Translations under genes and position numbers: made by a program
Shown here: positions 57,391-64,000 of the stretch, one piece after another
Position numbering within the stretch: the stretch's first letter is position 1
Layout of the letters: the number at the start of each line of letters is the position of its first letter
Source: an uncultured Collinsella sp.
Lineage (GTDB): Bacteria > Actinomycetota > Coriobacteriia > Coriobacteriales > Coriobacteriaceae
Assembly (NCBI GenBank): GCA_900544115.1
Contig: UQTW01000005.1
Location: 38,047 to 102,046 of the forward strand
Length of the DNA: 64,000 nucleotides
Direction: 5' to 3'
Notes under the pieces: model-generated
What the model was told of the DNA's origin: nothing
Seen by the model: only the letters and a program-made list of their open reading frames with translations
Databases searched by the model: none

Positions 57391-57888
57391 ATGTTCACTA
57401 AAGTCCTAAGGTCTTTTGGTATGCGTGGTCGAGTCCTTACGCTGGATGCTCCCATCTCGGGCGACGTCATTCCGCTTTCCGAGGTAAACGACCAGACATT
57501 TGCCACCGGCCTTTTGGGCCAGGGCGTGGCGATTCAGCCTACCGGCACGCGTGTGATTGCACCGGCTGATGCCAAGGTCGAGGCCATTTTTCCCACGGGT
57601 CACGCTGTTGCGCTTAACACGGTCGATGGTTTGGACGTGCTCATCCACGTTGGTTTGGACACTGTTCGGCTTGAGGGCAAGCACTTTACCGTACATGCGC
57701 AAGTGGGTGACATCGTCCATAAGGGCGATGTGCTCATTGAGTTCGATCGCGAGGCAATTGCTGCCGAGGGCTATGATGTGACGGTTCCCATCTTGGTGTG
57801 CAACTCCGTTGAGTTCTCGAGTATCAAGGGCTCCGTTGGCGTGCATGTCGAAGAGATGGACCAGCTCATCGTTGCTCGCGAGCGCTAG
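57391..57888 (+). CDS. crr: PTS glucose-type EIIA domain protein
   Basis: The 165-residue single-domain protein passes phosphate from HPr to EIIB domains. The phosphorylated residue is His86 in VLIHVGLDTVRLEG, with the partner His71 in PTGHAVAL. It could serve EIIBC permeases that lack their own EIIA, such as the one at 23224-24663. It follows glmM by 71 nt and precedes nagB, so it may also link PTS state to amino-sugar use. CGAGGGGGAG precedes ATG 57391. Confidence 0.92.
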   Translation: MFTKVLRSFGMRGRVLTLDAPISGDVIPLSEVNDQTFATGLLGQGVAIQPTGTRVIAPADAKVEAIFPTGHAVALNTVDGLDVLIHVGLDTVRLEGKHFTVHAQVGDIVHKGDVLIEFDREAIAAEGYDVTVPILVCNSVEFSSIKGSVGVHVEEMDQLIVARER

Positions 57889-57930
57889 CAAGTGCACGTG
57901 GCCATTAGCCTACAATTCAAACACGTTTAT

Positions 57931-57960
57931 GGAGGGCGCCCTTGAAAGAGGGCGCCCTCC
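57931..57960 (+). terminator. Hairpin after the EIIA gene
   Basis: GGAGGGCGCCC and GGGCGCCCTCC form a perfect 11-bp stem around TTGAAAGA. There is no T-run. Confidence 0.65.
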
Positions 57961-58160
57961 GTGGCAAGATGGGATTTGTCCGAAGCTAAAAGGCTTCGGG
58001 TCACCGTGGACGGGCAGGGGCCTCGACGCGGCTAGACACGAGACACATACATTACGCGACCTCGCCCTGGTGGCCGCACACGTTGGTTGCGGCCGACGCG
58101 GGCCGCGGGCAAGTGCTTGTAAGGGGAGCCTTGCCTCTCTTGTACGAGAAAGGACGCGTA
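57961..58160 (+). promoter_or_regulatory. Structured leader region of nagB
   Basis: It holds CCGAAGC...GCTTCGG (57980-57999) and a GGCCGCA...TGCGGCC stem near 58075-58100, then GGGGAGCCTTGCCTCTC just before the ribosome site. No known riboswitch class is recognised; the density of stems suggests post-transcriptional control. Confidence 0.35.
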
Positions 58161-58889
58161 ATGAAGATCATTAAAGCTAAAGACTACGAGGATATGAGCC
58201 GCAAGGCCGCCAATATCATCTCGGCGCAGGTTATCCTCAAGCCCGACTGTGTGCTGGGCCTTGCCACCGGCTCTACCCCGATCGGTGCCTACAAGCAGCT
58301 CGCTGCTTGGTACGAGAAGGGCGACGTCGACTTTGCCGAGGTCAGCGCATACAACCTGGACGAGTATCGCGGCCTTTCGCACGACGATCCCCAGAGCTAT
58401 CACTACTTCATGCGTGAGAACTTCTTCGATCACATCAACATCGACCTGAACAACACGCATGTGCCCGACGGTTCCAACCCCGACGCCGCCGCTGCCTGCT
58501 CTGAGTACGACAAGATCGTCGCCGCCGCCGGTTACCCGGATCTGCAGCTGCTCGGCATTGGCAACAACGGCCACATCGGCTTCAACGAGCCCGATGACCA
58601 CTTCTCCAAGGGCACGCACTGCGTCGACCTCACCGAGAGCACCATTCAGGCCAACAGCCGCCTGTTCGACAGCATCGACGACGTTCCCCGTCAGGCCTAC
58701 ACCATGGGCACCCAGACCATCATGTATGCCCGCATGATCCTGGTCGTCGCCAACGGCGAGGCCAAGGCTCAGGCCGTGCATGACATGTGCTATGGTCCGG
58801 TTACGCCCGCGTGCCCGGCTTCGATCCTGCAGCTGCACACCAACTGCGTTGTCGTTGCCGACGAGGCCGCCCTTTCGCTCTGCGAGTAG
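58161..58889 (+). CDS. nagB: Glucosamine-6-phosphate deaminase
   Basis: The 242-residue product turns glucosamine-6-phosphate into fructose-6-phosphate and ammonia. It shows the family motifs LGLATGSTPIGAYKQL, the catalytic N-L-D-E-Y, LLGIGNNGHIGFNEP with active-site Asp/His, and VVADEAA near the end. The opposing enzyme-side gene glmM lies 840 nt upstream, so the region balances use and synthesis of amino sugars. GAGAAAGGA precedes ATG 58161. Confidence 0.95.
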   Translation: MKIIKAKDYEDMSRKAANIISAQVILKPDCVLGLATGSTPIGAYKQLAAWYEKGDVDFAEVSAYNLDEYRGLSHDDPQSYHYFMRENFFDHINIDLNNTHVPDGSNPDAAAACSEYDKIVAAAGYPDLQLLGIGNNGHIGFNEPDDHFSKGTHCVDLTESTIQANSRLFDSIDDVPRQAYTMGTQTIMYARMILVVANGEAKAQAVHDMCYGPVTPACPASILQLHTNCVVVADEAALSLCE

Positions 58890-58921
58890 CGCGAATCCTG
58901 CACCTCGACATAGCCTTGCCT

Positions 58922-58949
58922 AAGGCCTCCGCTTTGCGGGGGCCTTTTT
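58922..58949 (+). terminator. Terminator of nagB
   Basis: AAGGCCTCCGC-TTT-GCGGGGGCCTT followed by TTT. Confidence 0.88.
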
Positions 58950-59338
58950 GCTATCCCTTTCCGCCCGCTTGACCAAAATCTTGCCGCAAGCTTGACGAAT
59001 GCCGGATGTCAAACAGCTTGATTCATTCCATATCAGATTCTATGCAAAAATGCCACTAAAAGGTCGTAGACGGTAGCGGGTGCTAGGCGAGTTGAATGAC
59101 ATAGCCGAACCTTGTTCATTTGCGTTACACTGCCGCTTAGATGGGACAAGCTGACAAGCTCATTTACCTGCTTAAAGACCGATTAGTCGGGGGGATTAAT
59201 AACAATCGGCCCTCGCTGTACAAAAACTTGCCGCTTGCGTACCAAAAGACAACCTAGAACACAAGGTCGCTCTATTCATAGCGCGGCTTGTATGGTCTTG
59301 CGGTTACAGTGTCCATACGGTCGAGTTGAGGAGCGGGC
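58950..59338. other. Gene-free stretch before the large regulator
   Basis: This 389-bp stretch has lower GC than the flanks. I see no open frame with a ribosome site, no tRNA and no clear repeat. A few CTTGACN and ACAAGCT words recur loosely. It probably contains the promoter of the regulator, but no -35/-10 pair is convincing. Confidence 0.4.
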
Positions 59339-62338
59339 ATGGTAAACGATTTGGGCAGTATAGACGACCTCGAGCTGATGCCGCTGGGCGGAGGCTATAT
59401 GGTGCGACGCGAACGCTTGATGAATGAGCTTATCGCCAAGGGCCGAAAGGCCGGCATTGTGGTTCTTTATGCGCCCGACGGGTTTGGGAAGACCTCGGTA
59501 CTGCTGCAGTACACCCATGAGGTTAAATGCGACCCGACGCGAGGCCCCGTGCGGATTATCGAGGCCGATCGTGCCACTGGGCGCGAGGTGTTTATGCAGC
59601 TCGAGGTGGTTACCGAAGAACTCAAAGACAAACCGCACTCCCTTATCGCGATTGATAATGTGCCAAACCTCGATCAGCACGATACCGAAGACCTCATCGA
59701 CAGGATTCGCGGCCTGCGCGCTATGGGGGTAGGGGTCTTTATCTCCTGCCGTCCTTCAAATCGTCAACTGATTCATGGGCTGGGCGATTCGGTTAAGATC
59801 AATGCGCAGATGCTCAAGGTGCATGCCTATGAGTATTCGGCGTGGGCATCGGCGTTTTCGATCAGCACATCGCTCGACTTTTATCAGCTCACGCAGGGCG
59901 TGCCCGAGCTCGTTTCGGCATTGCAGACGGGTCTGTATGGCCAAGGCGACGTAGCCGGTCTGCTCGAAAACGAGATTGTCAACGTATATGGCGCGGCACT
60001 TGTCGATCTGGCTTCGCTCGACAATAATGCACTGTTTTGCGTGGCATGTCTCATGATTTTGATGGGCGAGGGCAATATCGCAGAACTCGAGGCTTGCGGG
60101 GTGAGGCTATCGATGGTCGACCAGTCCTACTTCGTACGCGACTACCCGATCTTTGGCTTGGACCCCGCCGAGCGGAGTTTTACGTGTCTGGGCACGGAGG
60201 ATAACGGACGCTTGCGCTTGCGTAAGTTGGTGGCCGAGGTTCGCCCCGAACTTGTTCCGAGGGCGGCCCGGATTTTGCTTAAGGCGGGCCGATGCGATGC
60301 GGCGATGGGCCTGGCGGACGCTTTTTTGGACCGTGATGCGGTCCTTGAACTTGCTGGGCAGTATGGGGTCGATCTGGCTCTGACGGGGCACGGGGCCGAT
60401 ATCTGCCGAGCAGCGCTGGGCACGATCGATGCCGAGGATCCGGCTCCAGAGCCAACGCCTGCCGAGGCGCTTGGCGTATATCTGGCAGCGGTCAGCGTGT
60501 CCAATACAAAGCTCGCTCGCTATATGGCATCGGTCATCGAGCGCGGGGGCGAACGGGCGGCCTGCGAAATAGACCCTGTTTCATGGAGGGTGGCCCAGAC
60601 ACTGACGGCTGTTTGCTATGGGGACAACGGGCTTGGGCTTCCTACGAACCTGACCGTGCCAGAAATCGAGACATCCCATACCGCACTCGATATATTGTCC
60701 GCGCATATCGAGGTCAAGCGCTGCCTGACCGAGCGGGGAGATGACGGCGGCGTTCTACAGCAGCTCAAAACGAGCAAGGCCTACGACTGCGAGCTCGACA
60801 TCGCGGGGATTGTTATACGGGCCGACAGCATGCTGGTGGAGCTTTTTGACGGGTCGTTTGCGGGAACCGACGAGCGCGACGACGAGATGACGGTGGTGCG
60901 GGAGGCGCTCGACGTACGTGGGCTCAAGGCGATGGCTATCTGGGTGCGCATGGTGTTGGCGGCACGGCGGCTCCTTTCCGGCTTGCCGGTAACCGACGAC
61001 GCGGCATTCAACGAGCTCGATCGTTTTGCCGTGCGCATGCGCGACAACCAGATTCAGCTGTTTGGCCTGTTGCTAGAAGGCTGGCAGTCGCTGGCAGAGG
61101 GACGGCCGGTTAATGCAAAGTTCCGTGCGGTCCAAGTGCTCAAACTTGCCGAGGAGTCGATTGCGTACATGCGCGATAACGCATTGCTGTTGGAGCGCGC
61201 GGCGTATCTGCGTAACACCTCGATGGTTTCGGTGCGCGAGGAAGCGGAGCTACTCGATATAAGCCAGACGCAGGTTGGTGGAGCGGAGGCCTGGATGGTG
61301 GCGCTGCATTTGGCCTGTGCGGGCCGAGACAGCGATCTTGCGGCCTGGATGTCCATGAATCGTGCGGGGATTCTGGAGCCATCGTATCGGCTCTTTGCGC
61401 GCCTTGCCATGCATTGTCTGGGCGAGCCGGCGATCAGGATTCGCAAGAAGCTTCCCGTGCGCGAGCTGTCGCGGTACTCGCTGCGCGATGATCTGGAAGG
61501 GGAGGGCGAGCGCCTGTTCCAGGCCGGCGAGGTTGAAGCCGTTGATACCATCGACCATATCGAGATTCGCATGTTTGGTGCGTTCCGCGCCGAGCGCGAC
61601 GGGTTTCCCATCACGGACAAAATGTGGCGCCGCAAGAAGGCGGCGACACTTGCCGAGCGGCTTGCGCTGGGCATGGATGCGCTCGTCGACCGCGAGACGC
61701 TGGCCATGGAGCTGTGGCCCCATGCCGAGTTCAATAGCGCCCGCAACAACCTGTACTCGACGATATCGCGCTTGCGGTCGGCTTTGGGACCGACGCCGGA
61801 TGGCAAGTCGTGTGTGCTCATCCAAAATGAATGCATCGGACTCAACGGCGACTACGTCAAGACCGATGTACGGCTGTTTGACCAGATAAGCCGCGAGGTT
61901 TTGGGAAATCGCACGGGTGCGCGCGGGCCCCATTTAGTTGAGCTGTGCCTTAAGATTGAGCAGCTTTATGCCGGACCGCTGTATGTTCCCAATGGCTGTA
62001 ATCCCACCTACTTTTTGCGTATGCGACGCATTATGCAGTCAAAGTACATCGATTGCATGATTAAGGGAGCAAATGCCGCTCTAGAAGAAAACGATCTGCA
62101 GTCGGCGATTTGGCTGGCGGAGTCGGGTCTTCGACAGGAAACGGCGCGTGAGGATATGGTGCGCTGCGCCATGCGTGTCTACAGTGCGGCGGGGCGGAGG
62201 CGCGATATCGTCGAGCTATACAGCGGGCATATGCACCATCTGAGGGAGCAGGTCAATGGCGTGCCCGAGCCCGAGACGCGGCGTCTATACGAGCGCTTGG
62301 TGGAGGGACGGCTCAATCGCGTGCTGGTCGAGCGATAA
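59339..62338 (+). CDS. Large STAND-like transcriptional regulator with SARP-type DNA-binding and BTAD domains
   Basis: The 999-residue product begins with an NTPase-like domain whose P-loop is APDGFGKTS (residues 45-53) and Walker-B-like LIAIDNVPN, resembling MalT/AfsR-type regulators. A helical, TPR-like middle follows (about 240-720). Residues 740-835 form an OmpR/SARP winged helix (HIEIRMFGAFRAERDGFPIT, ETLAMELWPHAEFNSARNNL), and residues 850-990 are a bacterial transcriptional activation domain (AIWLAESGLRQETAREDMVR). The DNA-binding part lies near the C-terminus, the reverse of AfsR. GAGGAG precedes the ATG. Its targets are unknown. Confidence 0.8.
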   Translation: MVNDLGSIDDLELMPLGGGYMVRRERLMNELIAKGRKAGIVVLYAPDGFGKTSVLLQYTHEVKCDPTRGPVRIIEADRATGREVFMQLEVVTEELKDKPHSLIAIDNVPNLDQHDTEDLIDRIRGLRAMGVGVFISCRPSNRQLIHGLGDSVKINAQMLKVHAYEYSAWASAFSISTSLDFYQLTQGVPELVSALQTGLYGQGDVAGLLENEIVNVYGAALVDLASLDNNALFCVACLMILMGEGNIAELEACGVRLSMVDQSYFVRDYPIFGLDPAERSFTCLGTEDNGRLRLRKLVAEVRPELVPRAARILLKAGRCDAAMGLADAFLDRDAVLELAGQYGVDLALTGHGADICRAALGTIDAEDPAPEPTPAEALGVYLAAVSVSNTKLARYMASVIERGGERAACEIDPVSWRVAQTLTAVCYGDNGLGLPTNLTVPEIETSHTALDILSAHIEVKRCLTERGDDGGVLQQLKTSKAYDCELDIAGIVIRADSMLVELFDGSFAGTDERDDEMTVVREALDVRGLKAMAIWVRMVLAARRLLSGLPVTDDAAFNELDRFAVRMRDNQIQLFGLLLEGWQSLAEGRPVNAKFRAVQVLKLAEESIAYMRDNALLLERAAYLRNTSMVSVREEAELLDISQTQVGGAEAWMVALHLACAGRDSDLAAWMSMNRAGILEPSYRLFARLAMHCLGEPAIRIRKKLPVRELSRYSLRDDLEGEGERLFQAGEVEAVDTIDHIEIRMFGAFRAERDGFPITDKMWRRKKAATLAERLALGMDALVDRETLAMELWPHAEFNSARNNLYSTISRLRSALGPTPDGKSCVLIQNECIGLNGDYVKTDVRLFDQISREVLGNRTGARGPHLVELCLKIEQLYAGPLYVPNGCNPTYFLRMRRIMQSKYIDCMIKGANAALEENDLQSAIWLAESGLRQETAREDMVRCAMRVYSAAGRRRDIVELYSGHMHHLREQVNGVPEPETRRLYERLVEGRLNRVLVER

Positions 62339-62341
62339 AAA

Positions 62342-62370
62342 ACGGGCGCCCGAAGTACTTGGGCACCCGT
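62342..62370. terminator. Bidirectional terminator
   Basis: ACGGGCGCCC and GGGCACCCGT pair with one mismatch between convergent genes, with A residues on the left giving a T-run for the minus strand. Confidence 0.7.
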
Positions 62371-62407
62371 AAGCTTGCTATGTGTTGGCTCGCCGGATCA
62401 TTGGCTC

Positions 62408-62707
62408 TTAGACGAGCTTGATCTTCTCGATGTCCTTGCGCGAGGACTCGCGATACAGCGAGAACTTGCGGCCGATGACCTGGACGACCTCGGCGTGGCA
62501 GCGCTCAGCGAGCTCTTCGGCGGCCTCGCGGGCGGAAAGACTGGAGCCATCGAGCACGGAGCACTTGACGAGCTCGTGCTTCTCCAGGTAGGCGACCGTC
62601 TGCTCGACGGTGCCCTCGTTGACATCGGACTTACCGATGATGATGGCGGGGTTGAGGTGATGGGCCATGCTGCGAAGCTGCTTGACCTGGGCTCCTGTCA
62701 GTGCCAT
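62408..62707 (-). CDS. yhbY: YhbY family RNA-binding protein (CRM domain)
   Basis: The 99-residue product is a single CRM domain: MALTGAQVKQLRSMAHHLNP, the G-K-S-D loop in IIIGKSDVNEGTVEQ, HELVKCSVL and VQVIGRKFSLYRES. The family binds pre-50S ribosomal particles. The length is typical. The minus-strand ribosome site is weak. Confidence 0.92.
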   Translation of the reverse strand: MALTGAQVKQLRSMAHHLNPAIIIGKSDVNEGTVEQTVAYLEKHELVKCSVLDGSSLSAREAAEELAERCHAEVVQVIGRKFSLYRESSRKDIEKIKLV

Positions 62708-62865
62708 GGGTTCTCGCTTTCTATGTATGGGGCGCCCCGCGACGGGGCCTTAATCTACGTGAGCTGTCCCACGATAGCGCAGGAACGGCGCGGTGTGGGG
62801 CGCGTTTGCCCAGTTCGCAAAGAATGCGGATGCCGAGGTGATGGGCAGCTCGGGCTGTGAACGGG

Positions 62866-63753
62866 CTACGAGCGGGATTCAGAGACCGGTTCCCATGCAA
62901 TAAACGCCCAGCGAACTTTACGGATATGGTCGAGCATATAGCACCCCTGCGGCACGCCCTTGGAGCCCGGCTCACCGGCATGGGGATTCTCGATCATGTG
63001 TTGGGCGATGTAGTCGCGCAGACGGTCGACCTTATCCTCGTTGCCATGCTCAAGCATACGGGAAAAGTCCGCCACGCCTGCCTCAAGGCTATCGAAGGTA
63101 TCGCGACGAGGCGATTCAAAGTACGTGACCTGCGGCAGGGCACCCATCTGAATGAGAATGTTAAAGGCGTACACAAAGCCATTGCTGCAGGTAACCGAGG
63201 CGCCGATGGCGTTCATCAAGTGCAGATCATAGCGCGGGCTGGAGTTGGCGACCATCGTGACAGCACAACGCCGACGAGCCGTTCGATTAAGCTTGGCAAG
63301 CGCATCTTTTAGATTGGTCGTCGTAACCGACCGACTGGCAAAGGCAACATCCACCGCTTTCGCGACCGGTCCAACCAAATCCCAATCATCATCCCAAGCA
63401 AGCTCAAGCGGCGTAATAAGATCCTCGAGTCCGTAATACTCAATGCCAGCATCAAGGGTGCCCAGCATGGCAGGGGAGAAATCAGCCGCAATCACAGGAT
63501 GCCCAGCCTGAGCAAGCGGAATAGCAATCGACCCAGCCCCACACCCCATATCCAGCACGGATTCCCCAGGCTTTAACGCCAACAGCTTCATAAAGTCCCG
63601 GGCATACGGGGCAGTCTCCAACGGCCGAAAATGCCGAGCCCTTTTATCCCACTCAAAAGAATCGTCAGCCCGCCGCCGATCAGCTTGCAGACGCATCCAC
63701 TCCAGATTCCAATCTGTGGAAAGCAGCTCAGAACGATTCTCCCCATCAGCCAC
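62866..63753 (-). CDS. Class I SAM-dependent methyltransferase
   Basis: The 295-residue product has the SAM-binding motif VLDMGCGAGSIAIPLAQAGH, the acidic end of strand 2 (VIAADFSPAML) and the usual Rossmann layout. The substrate is not evident; the C-terminal part (VTYFESPRRDTFDSLEAGVA) has no recognised motif. I start at GTG 63753 because AGGAGG lies 8 nt upstream on the minus strand; an in-frame ATG at 63813 would put that site inside the gene. Confidence 0.85.
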   Translation of the reverse strand: MADGENRSELLSTDWNLEWMRLQADRRRADDSFEWDKRARHFRPLETAPYARDFMKLLALKPGESVLDMGCGAGSIAIPLAQAGHPVIAADFSPAMLGTLDAGIEYYGLEDLITPLELAWDDDWDLVGPVAKAVDVAFASRSVTTTNLKDALAKLNRTARRRCAVTMVANSSPRYDLHLMNAIGASVTCSNGFVYAFNILIQMGALPQVTYFESPRRDTFDSLEAGVADFSRMLEHGNEDKVDRLRDYIAQHMIENPHAGEPGSKGVPQGCYMLDHIRKVRWAFIAWEPVSESRS

Positions 63754-64000
63754 GGGCCAACCTCCTAGCAACAAAAAAGCGACTCCTCCCAAAAGAAGAG
63801 CCGCAACCAGCATATATCAGAAAGAACCGATCCAACGCCAAACCGCCATACCAGCAAAGTAGGGCAGAAGCGAAGCGACTGCCAAAGGGATAGAACCCAA
63901 CCGAGGGCCCGTTGTGCGGGAGCCCCGGGGAGGGCAAATATATAAGGTCGATCGCGAGTTCCGCACGAGCCGGAGAGCACTTAATGTGCTCTCCGTGCGA
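63754..64000. repeat. Gene-free end of the window with a hairpin related to the 43842 element
   Basis: CGGAGAGCAC-TTAAT-GTGCTCTCCG (63971-63995) is a perfect 10-bp hairpin. It is preceded by GAGTTCCGCACGA (about 63957-63969), which is also present, inverted, inside the 43842-43977 inverted repeat beside its hairpin, and further upstream by an AACCGAGGGCCCG stretch like the end of that repeat. The element is cut by the window edge. I see no gene in this stretch. Confidence 0.5.

Overview
The window looks like a piece of chromosome from a high-GC, Gram-positive actinobacterium of the class Coriobacteriia, most likely Collinsella or a close relative. This is inferred from codon and base use, from a GlnR-like orphan regulator behind a type I glutamine synthetase, from sortase-anchored pili, from a single-gene MoaC-MobB fusion, and from intergenic hairpin repeats that I associate with gut Coriobacteriia. 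No database search was possible.

Layout. 1-7600: the end of a flavin oxidoreductase, a decayed FCD-type regulator, an AlbA-domain regulator with a triple operator, GntR and LacI regulators, a RelB-nucleotidyltransferase/HEPN toxin-antitoxin pair, then glnA and a glnR-like gene. 7600-17340: htrA, ligA, a MATE exporter with a MerR-type promoter, and a heterodimeric ABC exporter. 17340-22010: a nuclease-like protein between two hairpin repeats, molybdopterin genes (moaA, moaC-mobB) and a histidine phosphatase. 22260-29310: a beta-glucoside module (LicT-type antiterminator, PTS EIIBC, family 1 phospho-beta-glucosidase), an MFS transporter and a HAD phosphatase. 29815-40011: a pilus locus with three LPXTG-like surface proteins and a class C sortase, split by an AbiE-like toxin-antitoxin pair. 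40337-43838: gatCAB. 44055-51293: an AraC regulator, an IrtAB/YbtPQ-like ABC pair, a small membrane protein and a P1B-type ATPase, which together suggest metal or siderophore handling. 51437-52302: a RelB/PIN toxin-antitoxin pair. 53032-53395: tmRNA, followed by unusual non-coding repeats. 53981-58889: a patatin-like lipase, rplM-rpsI, glmM, EIIA(Glc) and nagB, the last three linking amino-sugar metabolism to the PTS. 59339-63753: a large STAND-like regulator with a SARP-type domain, yhbY and a methyltransferase.

The most distinctive content lies between genes. At least five families of repeated hairpin or inverted-repeat DNA are present: (1) seven REP-like terminators with a GGGnCAGGCACC-type core; (2) four copies of a CATCACAACATTCGA hairpin; (3) two copies of a GATCCG...CGGATC hairpin, one inside a coding region; (4) three copies of a 150-160 bp MITE-like element with 23-26 bp terminal inverted repeats and a partly covarying internal hairpin; and (5) long inverted repeats with a nested hairpin. 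In addition, four tandem 62-bp hairpin units follow tmRNA and a helically phased decamer array precedes a GntR gene. Regulatory sites read from sequence include two MerR-type 19-bp-spacer promoters, a compact LicT antiterminator target overlapping a terminator, and a DtxR-like palindrome before the metal ATPase genes.
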